The notes beneath the pieces are model-generated. The model did not search any database. It was not told the origin of the DNA and was given only the letters and a program-made list of their open reading frames with translations. From Prostheceraeus crozeri (taxonomy: Eukaryota > Platyhelminthes > Polycladida > Euryleptidae), in NCBI GenBank assembly GCA_907163375.1, contig CAJQUW010001989.1, forward strand, positions 1 through 64,000: a DNA stretch of 64,000 nt, written 5' to 3'. Position 1 is the stretch's first letter, and every line of letters starts with the position of its first letter. The position numbers and the translations under genes were made by a program. This document shows positions 53,001 to 58,326 of the stretch, piece after piece.

Positions 53001-54752
53001 CCAGTATTTTCGACATTTTATTTATTGATGCATGTGTAGGGTCTACAGAATATTTAAGGATATGGTTGAAGCTCATGTTGAACGTCGATTTTAATGACCG
53101 GGTATAGTGTACCATGAGCGCTGAAATAGGTTGATTTTGCTGTTGTGTTGGTGGTATTCTGACATCAGGTAGAACTCTACATCGATGAAGTTAATGGTAC
53201 AGCGAAATTGTGAAATTTAACTTAACTTGATCACGATACCAAAGTCCCCAATTGATTTACACATATATTTTATGAATTCCAGCTTTCATGCATTCAGGGA
53301 AGAGAATCCTCCGGATTTACATAGTCCGTACGTAGTCTTTTCTGCAAAAGAAAATATATGAAAATTGCCAAATGTTTCACAATCCACAGATAATTCTTGA
53401 GTTTTGATCTTACCTATAACCGAAAGTGACTGGCTGTGACACTCAAGAATTTGATTTTTGTATTCAGCGTTTCAAGATCTACAAATCCATGCTATTAAGA
53501 CCTTCATGCTCGAATTTAGGACGAAAGTGTCAGTAGCTCCCGTCCTATCAGCTTGTTCAGTCATTTAAGATGTCTTAAGCTAGTTTGGACCATTCCGAAC
53601 CGTGCTGACGAGCCATTGTAGGGGTGAAACGCAGCGTCTACGGCTCTAACAAGGAATTTTCGTGCTTAAATTGTTCAAATCTGAGGGCATCTTACTGTTC
53701 ATAGCCGAGGCGAATTGGCATTCAGCAATCTTGACGATTATCAGCATCTCTCTGCAGATTTTATATGGGGCCTTCTGACCGTGTTCCAAATTTGAATAGG
53801 GAAACATCCCTGCCTATACATGGCTGCCAAATGTCCCGATTATCGAAATTATCAAAATTTAGCTGTCCCGATTTTTTGGATTTCGAAATTTGAATACTAT
53901 TTATTGTATTCGAAGTTAGGTGCTGTGGCCAGAATTTCTTAAATACTCTGTAGTCACGTGTATAGGCTCCTGTCTTTCTTTGAAATGCTGTTGCACTGAT
54001 ATAAAAGATACATTCGATTTCCTTTTGTGAAAAGTGAGTTTAGCAACACAAAGAAACGCTCTATTCGTACAAACTCAAGAAATTGTCCAACTCGACACCA
54101 TGAGACAAAGCTTGCGATTGTTTAATTTAAATGTATATTTTCGCATGTTATTTTACCAATTGTCTTTCCTGATTATTATTTTATTATTTCTCATTATTCT
54201 CCAACTGTATTTTCTCACAATTAGGTCTGATATATGATAGCTGACGATCGAGTTATGCGAGTTTTATATTCATACTGTATTAAATCAGAAATTCCAGATG
54301 AATCGTGTAATTTTTTATTGCGCTTTTTTAATCGATTGGTTAGGAGGTGACGAAGCGGAAATAGTCGTTAATAAGATGTAGATACTTTTCTTCCGTCATG
54401 GAATTTCGGTAGTTTATATCTGATACGGGTTTGAGTGTACGAAATATGAGTTATCGCCAGGTTAGGTCCAACAAAATAGATGAAAAACAAAACAAAAATC
54501 AAAATGCTATAGTTACTTATAAAATGGAGGAAACAGGTATGATTTTGTGGGAGTCCCGATTTTTAGTCAACAGGGGTTGGTAGACCTGCTATAGTTTCTT
54601 CTCATACAACTTATTTTCATTTCAGCGTCATGCCACATCCTGTTCAACAGCAGCCGCCTTTCTTCGCTCCTGCTCCACATCCTCATTACTCTGCCGCCAT
54701 GCCTGCAAACATTATGCCGCCTCAGGCCCCTTCTCAATCTCCACTTCTGTGA
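26011..54752 (+). CDS. STAM: STAM, signal transducing adaptor molecule (ESCRT-0), exons 2 to last
   Basis: Eight exons are read: 26011-26095, 29336-29411, 29474-29572, 31022-31107, 31171-31237, 32946-33501, 42091-42529 and 54626-54752 (TGA). All splice sites are GT/AG and all phases agree. The product (about 511 residues here, near 525 with the missing first exon; human STAM has about 540) has a VHS domain, a UIM, an SH3 domain, GAT-type helices and a Pro/Met-rich tail ending SPLL. STAM pairs with HRS through the GAT helices on early endosomes. Its VHS domain and UIM bind ubiquitinated cargo, and its SH3 domain recruits the deubiquitinases UBPY and AMSH. Introns are long and loaded with transposons; exon sequence is clean, with no breaks. 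Only the first exon, encoding the start Met and about 13 residues, is not located. Confidence 0.95.
26745..28112 (-). mobile_element. Penelope-like retroelement fossil (reverse transcriptase part), broken
   Basis: The minus strand carries parts of a reverse transcriptase. An N-terminal segment with [14 protein letters not shown] lies near 28000. The palm has the [20 protein letters not shown] block and the active-site YIDD box (about 27150), followed by [11 protein letters not shown]. The GLPMG...SP.LADLFL and RYIDD pattern fits the Penelope-like group or a close relative rather than CR1/RTE LINEs. A hammerhead-like motif lies upstream on the same strand at 28371-28406, a feature known from Penelope-like ends. 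The copy is broken in several places and old. Neither a GIY-YIG endonuclease nor clear termini could be recognised. It lies in STAM intron 2, antisense to STAM. Confidence 0.65.
28371..28406 (-). ncRNA. Hammerhead-ribozyme-like motif
   Basis: On the minus strand the order is CUUGAUAAC, then a short stem GUC-GGAG-GAC, then GAAA and AGCGUC. This is the arrangement of the hammerhead core (CUGANGA, stem II, GAAA), with the core C3 and G8 read as U and A. A second copy with the same U/A combination but a different stem (GGC-UAA-GCC) is in the 34705-35131 element. Hammerheads are established in Penelope-like elements and retrozymes. Cleavage activity is not shown by sequence alone. Confidence 0.45.
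28407..29335 (+). other. STAM intron 2, right part
   Basis: No gene. The stretch 29020-29160 has loosely tRNA-like words (TCCCAGTGGTAACGGCGCC, and GGTTTTGAACCC far downstream), too far apart for a tRNA. It ends with the acceptor before exon 3. Confidence 0.35.
29336..29411 (+). CDS. STAM: STAM exon 3: VHS domain
   Basis: Acceptor ATCGTTACAG, donor ACA|GTAAGT. It completes a Gly codon and encodes [20 protein letters not shown] then MATLT, matching human [25 protein letters not shown]. This is the most conserved part of VHS (HR.PHVAM). Confidence 0.93.
29474..29572 (+). CDS. STAM: STAM exon 4: VHS domain
   Basis: The intron before it is only 62 bp. It encodes [20 protein letters not shown] then [13 protein letters not shown], in phase 0 at both ends; NCGK and SRDF are VHS signatures. 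Donor AAG|GTAATT. Confidence 0.94.
29573..31021 (+). other. STAM intron 4
   Basis: A 1.4-kb AT-rich intron. I found no mobile element or coding pattern in it. Near 30770-30920 the words GTCTTAATTA and CGGTAATTAAG recur in both orientations. Confidence 0.4.
31022..31107 (+). CDS. STAM: STAM exon 5: VHS domain
   Basis: Acceptor TCTCATTGCAG, donor CTCGA|GTAAGC. It encodes [20 protein letters not shown] then EFKGDSEL, ending two bases into Asp; this matches human [26 protein letters not shown]. Confidence 0.94.
31171..31237 (+). CDS. STAM: STAM exon 6: end of VHS domain
   Basis: The preceding intron is 63 bp. The exon completes Asp and encodes [20 protein letters not shown] then ED, matching the last VHS helix. 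Donor GAT|GTAAGC, phase 0. The next exon joins directly to the UIM region, so the linker seen in vertebrate STAM is shorter here. Confidence 0.92.
31238..32145 (+). other. STAM intron 6, left part
   Basis: No gene or delimited repeat. TACACGTGTACATGTACA-type palindromic words lie near 31720-31740. Confidence 0.35.
32146..32873. repeat. Long inverted-repeat element (AGTCCGGCAGCC termini)
   Basis: Arms of about 230-250 bp (about 32146-32400 and 32620-32873) are inverted copies. Outer ends are ATAGTCCGGCAGCCAGAA and its complement. Further in, GAAACTCGTTCTGGC, GGCCTCGTTCCCTGCAG, GACTCGGCA and ATCCTGTCTGACAAGAA pair across the centre. The core of about 220 bp shows no transposase. TA or ATA at the edges may be the target duplication. 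The right end is 72 bp upstream of STAM exon 7, so transcripts of intron 6 can form a long hairpin there. Confidence 0.8.
32946..33501 (+). CDS. STAM: STAM exon 7: UIM and SH3 domain
   Basis: Acceptor TTTTTTGCAG, donor ACTG|GTGAGT. The UIM is [15 protein letters not shown] (residues about 15-29 of the exon). A Thr/Ser/Pro-rich linker follows, then the SH3 domain: [30 protein letters not shown] and [19 protein letters not shown], the NWWKG tryptophan pair and the FP.NF-type motif (here FPATF) are intact, so the peptide-binding surface looks functional. The exon ends in the first GAT helix region ([16 protein letters not shown]). It is a single large exon of 556 bp. Confidence 0.96.
33529..34374 (+). 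repeat. MITE-A copy 1, 846 bp, 8-bp target duplication
   Basis: Termini CATAGAGTAGGGATAT and, in complement, CATAGAGTAAGTATAT; just inside both is TAGGTAGAGTGG. The target duplication GGTGTAGG is perfect (33521-33528, 34375-34382). There is no coding capacity. An 8-bp duplication suggests a hAT-like mobiliser, but the CATAGAG terminus is not diagnostic. It sits 27 bp after the STAM exon 7 donor. Copies 2 and 3 are at 58327-59801 and 2245-2815. Confidence 0.88.
34705..35131. mobile_element. Short retroelement-like insertion with inverted arms and hammerhead-like motifs
   Basis: The 427-bp insert is flanked by a perfect 14-bp duplication TAATTATAGTTCAT (34691-34704, 35132-35145). Arms of about 105 bp (34705-34810 and about 34985-35093) are inverted copies. 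Both hold CTTGATAAAGGCTAAGCCGAAAT, a hammerhead-like order: core, stem GGC-UAA-GCC, GAAA. After the right arm is a one-sided tail with AACAAAAAAATCAAATTT. The long duplication and A-rich tail indicate retrotransposition. Inverted terminal copies with hammerheads are known from Penelope-like elements; no reverse transcriptase remains here. Confidence 0.65.
35146..36860 (+). other. STAM intron 7, no recognised feature
   Basis: AT-rich, with AATTAATTGAT repeats at 35325-35470. Nothing coding. The minus-strand frame at 35522-35713 has no family pattern. Confidence 0.35.
36861..37003. repeat. Foldback MITE (family 2, copy 2)
   Basis: Inverted words TACGTAAC...GTTGCGTAAGTAAC at the ends and ATCCATCTTTATTGCATT with AATGCAATTAAGATGGAT inside. 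The loop carries GATCCCGCAGGGCG. It aligns with the element at 3011-3155. Confidence 0.65.
37004..38610 (+). other. STAM intron 7; small perfect hairpin at 38214
   Basis: CGTTCTACATT (38214-38224) and AATGTAGAACG (38229-38239) form an 11-bp perfect stem with a TTCT loop. ACTTTCTATGGTATTGTTAATTTCTATG occurs at about 38053 and again at 38431, so a short interspersed repeat is present. No gene. Confidence 0.45.
38611..38718. repeat. Foldback element, about 48-bp arms, CTCGGCTTCGCCTCG cap
   Basis: The left arm ATAGTGATATAACTACTCC... and the right arm ...GTCGTAGTTATATCACTAT pair along almost their whole length with about five mismatches. The apex is CACTCGGCTTCGCCTCGTG. The outer ATAGTG/CACTAT edges are symmetric, so no separate target duplication can be told apart. 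Confidence 0.85.
38719..39524 (+). other. STAM intron 7, no recognised feature
   Basis: AT-rich, no coding or repeat structure that I could delimit. Confidence 0.35.
39531..40032. repeat. MITE-B copy 1, CCACAGAATTAGA termini, 6-bp target duplication
   Basis: The left end CCACAGAATTAGA and the right end TCTAATTCTGTGG are exact inverted copies. The target duplication CACCCA is perfect (39525-39530, 40033-40038). A second copy at 58391-59016 has duplication TATACA. Both copies share a minus-strand stretch with a start codon and splice donor. A 6-bp duplication is unusual among DNA transposons (Dada-type elements have 6-7 bp); the family is not identified. Confidence 0.82.
39630..39776 (-). CDS. 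First-exon-like reading frame inside MITE-B
   Basis: ATG at 39776 opens 49 codons: [20 protein letters not shown], then [20 protein letters not shown] and FSYLCK, ending at AAG|GTATTA. Codon composition looks protein-like, with a probable amphipathic helix ([15 protein letters not shown]). The function is unknown. The copy at 58391-59016 keeps the same region and the same donor but has in-frame stops, so the frame is older than the split of the copies. It could be a captured host first exon or the remains of an element-encoded protein. Confidence 0.35.
40039..40470 (+). other. STAM intron 7, no recognised feature
   Basis: No coding or repeat structure could be supported between MITE-B and the short TAA-flanked MITE. 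Confidence 0.3.
40474..40658. repeat. Short MITE with GGC(C/T)TCAGCCACACTG termini, TAA target
   Basis: The left end GGCCTCAGCCACACTG and the right end CAGTGTGGCTGAAGCC are inverted copies, flanked by TAA on both sides. The 3-bp TAA target fits PIF/Harbinger. The interior is a GC-richer field of CGAGCAAACG/CGTTTGCTCG words that also pair with each other. Confidence 0.72.
41041..41223 (+). repeat. tRNA-derived SINE (family S, copy 2)
   Basis: It begins GTGGTCTCCGTGGCACAGTG (A-box-like), runs through CTTGGCCTAGCGATCC and AGAAGTCGAGCCCCAAAAGT (B-box-like), and ends GGAGTAGTGACGTTAAAGC. It is colinear with the minus-strand copies at 23206-23388 and 48371-48558. Confidence 0.8.
41450..41640. repeat. 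Direct repeat followed by a foldback with GGCGC-TAC-GCGCC apex
   Basis: CCATAGAAAGAGGTTA(A/T)GCTAGATATTGTAC occurs at about 41452 and again at about 41523. From 41543 the sequence folds: AGATATTGTAC pairs with GTACAATATCT (to 41640), ATATTGGAAT with ATTCCAATAT, ATTG.CATA with TATG.CAAT, and GGCGC with GCGCC at the tip. It resembles the 38611 foldback in design. Confidence 0.7.
42091..42529 (+). CDS. STAM: STAM exon 8: GAT helices and Pro/Met-rich region
   Basis: Acceptor CCGTTTTCAG; donor ACGG|GTGAGT, two bases into Gly. The first 57 residues ([50 protein letters not shown]) match the STAM GAT/coiled-coil that binds HRS. The rest is rich in P, M and Q ([21 protein letters not shown]), with no folded domain. 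An open frame on the opposite strand is a shadow of this composition. Confidence 0.95.
42545..44270 (+). repeat. Tandem duplication at the start of STAM intron 8
   Basis: Unit 1 (about 42545-43215) and unit 2 (about 43216-44270) share the same landmarks in order: GAGGGGAT, GTGGGTGATGACAA, CTCAGACCTT against CTAAGACCTT, CAGTTTGAGA-like text, the CAAAATTTT block, GCCTGCAATCCCCA, TGA.ATAACTGTCTTCTTT, and GTTCATTATGATC against ATTCATTATGATT. Unit 1 has gained a MITE (42662-42933). Unit 2 has about 650 bp not in unit 1. The copies begin almost at the exon 8 donor. Confidence 0.65.
42662..42933. repeat. MITE-C, CACACGTATGCGAATTCG inverted ends
   Basis: TTAAAGGGCTTTCACACGTA at the left and, in complement, TTAAGGTTTAATTTAACACG at the right share the inner ACACGTATGCGAATTCG exactly. 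TTAA or TAA at the edges and a GGGCTTTCACACG-like start suggest a PIF/Harbinger-type MITE. AAGAATTCGAATC words inside are further symmetric. Confidence 0.6.
44898..46245 (-). pseudogene. piggyBac transposase, main exon
   Basis: The minus-strand reading from 46245 gives [24 protein letters not shown] and the first catalytic Asp in [17 protein letters not shown] follows near 45808 in the same frame. The frame then resumes with [16 protein letters not shown] and the second Asp, [13 protein letters not shown] slip occurs in an A9 run (about 45485-45493). In the new frame come [13 protein letters not shown], the third Asp in [14 protein letters not shown], and a C-terminal Cys/His finger ([20 protein letters not shown]) ending at 44898. 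With one stop and one frameshift the copy is fairly young. Transposase excises and inserts at TTAA without scars. Confidence 0.9.
46945..47100 (-). pseudogene. piggyBac transposase, N-terminal exon-like piece
   Basis: On the minus strand, [20 protein letters not shown] is followed by [20 protein letters not shown] and LTNGYSLQK, which matches the start of the piggyBac DDE-associated domain (P..YF.LFF...LL..I...TN.Y). It stops at AAAAAG|GTAATC, a donor. The main exon begins about 700 bp on after TTATCAG at 46246. A spliced transposase is likely, but as read the phases of this donor and that acceptor do not agree, so the intron is inferred, not proved. Confidence 0.6.
47102..47138. repeat. GC-capped hairpin inside the piggyBac copy
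   Basis: AAATATCAG and CTGATATTT pair outside; GGCC-TGC-GGCC pairs at the tip, with an internal mismatch of CCTC/TCGT. The apex CCTCGGCCTGCGGCCTCG resembles the apex of the 38611 foldback (ACTCGGCTTCGCCTCG). Confidence 0.75.
47637..48310 (-). other. Unrecognised coding-like remnant, segment 1
   Basis: Minus-strand frames with protein-like composition occupy this stretch. The best (47637-48065) has about 140 residues rich in K, N, T and I, with [20 protein letters not shown] and [17 protein letters not shown]. Upstream, in another frame, is [20 protein letters not shown]. No family is recognised. The stretch is broken and lies between the piggyBac end (47620) and a SINE. It may belong with the remnants at 48570-48678 and 51016-51315, which are on the same strand. 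Confidence 0.3.
48371..48558 (-). repeat. tRNA-derived SINE (family S, copy 3)
   Basis: On the minus strand it begins GGTTTCCGTGGCACAGTGG, continues CTTGGCCTAGCGATC and GAGGTCGAGCCCCGAAAGTG, and ends GGAGTAGTGACGTTAAAGC. Of the three copies it is closest to a consensus. It lies within the unrecognised minus-strand remnant. Confidence 0.82.
48570..48678 (-). other. Unrecognised coding-like remnant, segment 2
   Basis: A minus-strand frame reads [20 protein letters not shown] then [17 protein letters not shown], a strongly basic helical stretch. It is bounded by the BEN-carrying element on one side and the family S SINE on the other. Family unknown; too short to place. Confidence 0.3.
48679..50989 (+). 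mobile_element. 2.3-kb TIR element with TATGA/TCATA subterminal clusters and BEN-domain cargo
   Basis: The left terminus CCCGCGAGAAAATAAGTGGG and the right terminus, its exact complement, match for about 25 bp, continuing into TATGA. Both subterminal regions (48700-48905 and 50765-50970) are crowded with CATACTATGA, TTCATACGTATGA and related words in both orientations. CATGCA adjoins the right end and lies 5 bp outside the left end, so the target duplication is uncertain. A two-exon BEN reading frame lies inside. No transposase was recognised, so the element is non-autonomous or mobilised by an unknown enzyme. It interrupts a coding-like minus-strand remnant in STAM intron 8. Confidence 0.8.
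49638..50204 (+). CDS. BEN-domain reading frame inside the 48.7-kb TIR element (two exons, 5' partial)
   Basis: Exon a (49638-49814) follows CGTTCTCAG and ends CGAG|GTAGGC. Exon b (50032-50204) follows CTTCACTTCAG and ends in TAG. Phases agree (G|AA gives Glu). The product reads [53 protein letters not shown] then [17 protein letters not shown]. The pattern, a helical start, (L/I).D.F...EL, D..K..A(I/V)R..V and a final I...C+..R+ helix, matches BEN, a DNA- and chromatin-binding domain. About 115 residues are seen, and more may lie upstream. No stops interrupt either exon. This could be a captured host BEN gene or an element protein. Confidence 0.6.
51016..51315 (-). other. Unrecognised coding-like remnant, segment 3
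   Basis: A minus-strand frame of about 100 residues contains [40 protein letters not shown] and [20 protein letters not shown]. The hydrophobic and Cys-bearing stretches look protein-like, but no family is recognised. It ends close to the right terminus of the BEN-carrying element, on whose other side the same strand again looks coding (48570-48678). Confidence 0.35.
51320..54625 (+). other. STAM intron 8, distal 3.3 kb, no recognised feature
   Basis: AT-rich. Some TACATGTATAC-type palindromes lie near 51800-51870. No coding frame, TIR pair or SINE head could be supported. It ends with the acceptor TTATTTTCATTTCAG before the last STAM exon. Confidence 0.4.
54626..54752 (+). CDS. STAM: STAM last exon: Pro/Gln/His-rich C-terminus and stop
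   Basis: The exon completes Gly and encodes [20 protein letters not shown], then [20 protein letters not shown] and a final Leu before TGA. Vertebrate STAM also ends in a P/Q-rich tail with Leu-Leu. No ITAM-like tyrosine pair of the vertebrate protein is seen in this exon. Confidence 0.9.
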
Positions 54753-56035
54753 TGTTGACATGAAACAGATCCAATGGAACGATATCAATTTGTGAGCTGT
54801 CGTTACACGATTCTGTCATGACAACTTTCGACGGCGCCTTCACTGAACTTGGTGTTGTTGATGTTGATGTTGTCTTGCAAACGTTCTTTGTTTCATCATT
54901 CATTTGTAGGTCTGATCTCGTTTGTCAATACTCCATCATCTGTACAGAGGTTCAGTTATTCGAGTCACGACCACAAATATTCAAATATAGAACTGCTACT
55001 CATTTTGAGCCCTGATGAGTAGTATGGTGTTCAAAGACATTTTTCAACAGTATTGTGATAAAAGGCGCTCAGAAAGTCTATTGTTGTGTTGTGTCCCCAA
55101 TCGTATTTGTCATTCATTTTTCACTTCCTTTTTTGAGGCTGAAATGCCAAAGTTGTCTCCGTCATAATAGACTGTGTGTATGAGTCTCCGACCAAGTTAC
55201 ACTTCTTGCAATAGACCGAGGCGTTGCCGCGACATTTTGATTCGAGTTGAACTTCACTCGAATAAGAGAGTTGGTTTCACTACACGAGCTGTTTTTACTT
55301 GTTCCTGTGTATCAAACTTCTCCGCGGGGAGAAAAGGAATCTTCGTTCAGAAATAATCTGTCCAAGACATGAGAGCTCTGGTATACATGTAGATGCTCTG
55401 TATGCCTCGCGTTGCCGAACTTGCGGTATCCCACGCTCAATTATGCGTAATCATGCACATTGCCCTAAACATCCGTGCTTAGCACGTGATATTACTGTAA
55501 CATATGTCGGCAGTCCTGTTATATAGACTTAGCGTCTCATGTGTCTGTAGAAGCTAAATATTGTGATGGCACCTAAATTTCATGCTCGGGGCAGGCAGAA
55601 CATGCAAGCGGTTCAATCGTCAACGCGGACAAGCCGTAGACGACTCGTGAACTATAACCCCTCGCCCGCGCGTGTTCATAAACATTCTCCATGTTTTGAC
55701 AGCATCAGATCAAGTGATTGTGGACTCAGTGCAGCGCGTAGAAGCATAAACTGACCTTAACCACGGATGTTTGGGGTGCTCCGTAATGACGCGTGGCAAT
55801 GTCACCTAGTTCTGGCATATTTAGGCCTACATTGCAAGTTGTCCATCAGGCCACCGAATTAGGACCTTATTAATAACTTCTTCTATAATTTAGTTATCGA
55901 AGTCCATGCAAAAGTTAACATCAACTAAGGAAATTCCACAGACAAAACCAACGCCTTACCACGTTTAATCCCTATTCATTGTGCACTGGTAATTCCGAAT
56001 TAAGCCATCATTGCGAGAAACTTACGTGGACAAGT
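54753..56035 (+). other. STAM 3' UTR and downstream flank
   Basis: The 3' UTR starts after TGA at 54752. I found no AATAAA close by; the first clear one on this strand is near 56281, far for a simple 3' UTR, so a variant signal may be used. The short open frames here have no domain pattern. Confidence 0.4.
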
Positions 56036-56275
56036 TCTCTATAACTTCTACAGCTATAGTAGACATGTGACCATTGCGCAGACCAAATTCAATAGCGTCG
56101 ATCGAACTTTTTCTAAACTTGAAGCATCTCATGCTGTTTCCACACTGACGATGCAAATGACAATTGGAAGATTTTGTTGAATCCACATTAACTTGAAATT
56201 GACATGCTTTAATCTTTGCTATGGGTTTGGGAACGATGCGATTTTCAGATTCAAGAATTGAACGACAAGAATCAG
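56036..56275 (-). CDS. Candidate internal exon of an unknown minus-strand gene
   Basis: On the minus strand, acceptor TTTATTGTCAG leads into DSCRSILESENRIVPKPIAK, then ACQFQVNVDSTKSSNCHLHR, QCGNSMRCFKFRKSSIDAIE, and ends NLS(T) at a strong donor CCAC|GTAAGT. About 79 residues are uninterrupted, with six Cys, which suggests an extracellular or metal-binding fold. The family is not recognised and no matching neighbour exon was found, so this may be chance. Confidence 0.3.
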
Positions 56276-57846
56276 CTGACAATAAACGCAATAAGTTTCT
56301 CTATAGTAAGCAACTATCCTCTGTTCAAATTATAAGGAAATTACTTCCAAGGTTCCAATTAACATGTGCAAATTCATTCTAATAACTGAACTTCCCTGAG
56401 TTCACGCTACATTACAAACTAATAGAGAAAGTATCAAGTAGATAAAACAATATCTCGTGGCGAAAACCAGACGTGTATTCTATCTTCAAATCCGCAAATA
56501 GCACAAGTCGTAGATGGTTTCACAGCACTTTAGTATCACGGTATCAGTTATCCAAGAATCTGCCAACAGGCGAGAGTACACCAGTCAGCCACCATGTTAC
56601 GATTGCTGATTCAAAGTTACAAACAACACGAATTTTGTACACCTCCCATAACTCAAACGCGGCCACAAGAATGGAAAAGAAGAAGAGAAGAGAATGCACA
56701 GAAATAAAATGGTAGGAGAAAGAATCACAATTGATGAGCTGAGTGAGGCCAAACGCTGATGCAAATGAAAGGAGGGCAATTCAGAATTACATGATTATGA
56801 CAGAGTTGTCGATAAATACTTCTTAGTCTTTCACGTGACGGATATATACATTCCTCAGCACGCATCTTTCAACAATCTCGGAACCAACAACAGGATATCA
56901 ATGATAACTTTTCACAACCTATTGCTACGGTATAAAATATCGGCGATTTCTCCTAACCAGAAGCGACAGTTAGGCAGATAAGAAAATCTACAACTTTGAT
57001 ATTTCCTTCGAATTAAAAACGAGCTGATTGTATAAAGTCCAGATCGTCACAAGTCAAACAGAAGGAAACATGATGATATGATTAACGCCTTAGTCGAAAG
57101 ATATGAGACAAAAATTCGGTATAACACTGTATTTATGTCACTTACGATGACACTCGTGAGGAGGGCGTTTGATGCCGAAAGATTTTGCCAAAATCACATT
57201 CAATTGAGGATGCAATTTCCCAGAAATTCATCACAGCTTGAAAACAACTTTAAATATTCTGATGAATATTTTTACCTAAGCTTCTGAAGTGTTCGATCAT
57301 ACAGTCGATACGAGCCACCAAATTACAGCTCTAATTATTGCCTATATATCAACTTTACAATGACATTCTTACAGTTTTTTATTAGTTAGATCCGAGGATT
57401 TCTGTTATCGCTGATACCCTGTAAAGGAAATTGAACAAAAAAATGTAACCAGCAAACGTCAATCGATTGCTCAGCAACAATAGGAATGATCGGTTGCTGT
57501 TTCAACCCCATCGGTCGAGGCCGTTCAGTCACATTGGCAAGTCGAACCGTGACTGAGCGGTCATCCCCCAAACATCCATCAAGAAAGGAAGACCAACAAA
57601 TTGACCATTGATTTTCTGCGGGAACAACACACACGCACGCATACCAGAAACAACGACAGCGACCGAACAAGTGAAAGTCACGTAAACATTGCACGTGGGG
57701 CCAGTAATTACGACGTGACCCAACGAGAAGAGAGCGATTTCTCCGGCTGGGTTCACACCACTTTGTCCACAGGGACTACGTGCAGGGAGATGGGAGGAAT
57801 CTGGGGCACGCCAGTAGGTGTGTCTGTGTGTGTAGTGTGATGCAGT
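56276..57846. other. No recognised gene; GC-richer toward 57500-57840
   Basis: AT-rich up to about 57450, then a GC- and CpG-richer stretch, with GAACCGTGACTGAGCGG near 57544 and a (TG)n-like run near 57820. The latter may be a promoter-type or conserved non-coding region. Open frames on both strands lack family patterns. Confidence 0.3.
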
Positions 57847-57999
57847 TCAGGAGCCTCCTTTACACATACGTTGTGCTGTAACAAGTTCTTTATTTGCATG
57901 CACAGCCACTACGGCGGGTACCATCGGGAACATCTTCTCGGAGACGCGTGCCTCCGTTTCCTGTATTGGCGCCAGCGTCGGTGCGAGGTAACCGGCGAG
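57847..57999 (-). CDS. Candidate terminal exon of an unknown minus-strand gene
   Basis: On the minus strand, the good acceptor CTTTACTATTTCAG is followed by a 50-codon frame: LAGYLAPTLAPIQETEARVS, EKMFPMVPAVVAVHANKELV, then TAQRMCKGGS and TGA. GC-rich third positions set it apart from its AT-rich surroundings. The family is unknown. On the plus strand the same bases also end in a GT (GCGAG|GTAACC), so a plus-strand non-coding exon is an alternative. Confidence 0.3.
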   Translation of the reverse strand, partial: LAGYLAPTLAPIQETEARVSEKMFPMVPAVVAVHANKELVTAQRMCKGGS

Positions 58000-58001
58000 C
58001 T

Positions 58002-58318
58002 GAAATAGTAAAGACTTGAGTTAGTACTAATTTCTGACATGTTTTATTCAATTCTCATTACTTCAACATGATACTTTGCTACTTTTGATTTGAAGCAATT
58101 AGTTCATGTAACTATCATCTTTCTTGCGTAGCGCAGATGTGGCACAGGTGACAGAAACGGGGAAGTATAAAGACATGATGCAGCAGAGAACTATAGGGAA
58201 TACAAGAAACTCATCACATCTTGCTTAAGTCTCCTAATTTGTCTAAGGATGGATTAAGATTTATTACTATGACGTATCTATTCAAAACTGAAAGTCAGCG
58301 CTGTCAATTTAGTCAAGT
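58002..58318. other. No recognised feature
   Basis: AT-rich spacer between the 57847-57999 exon candidate and MITE-A copy 2. Short minus-strand words such as SLYFPVSVTCATSALRKK near 58150 are too short to judge. Confidence 0.3.
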
Positions 58319-58326
58319 GCAGAACA

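Noticed and set aside
57601-57840. Plus-strand frame MTIDFLREQHTRTHTRNN
   Set aside because: Composition driven by CA/TG-rich sequence; no domain and no splice support.
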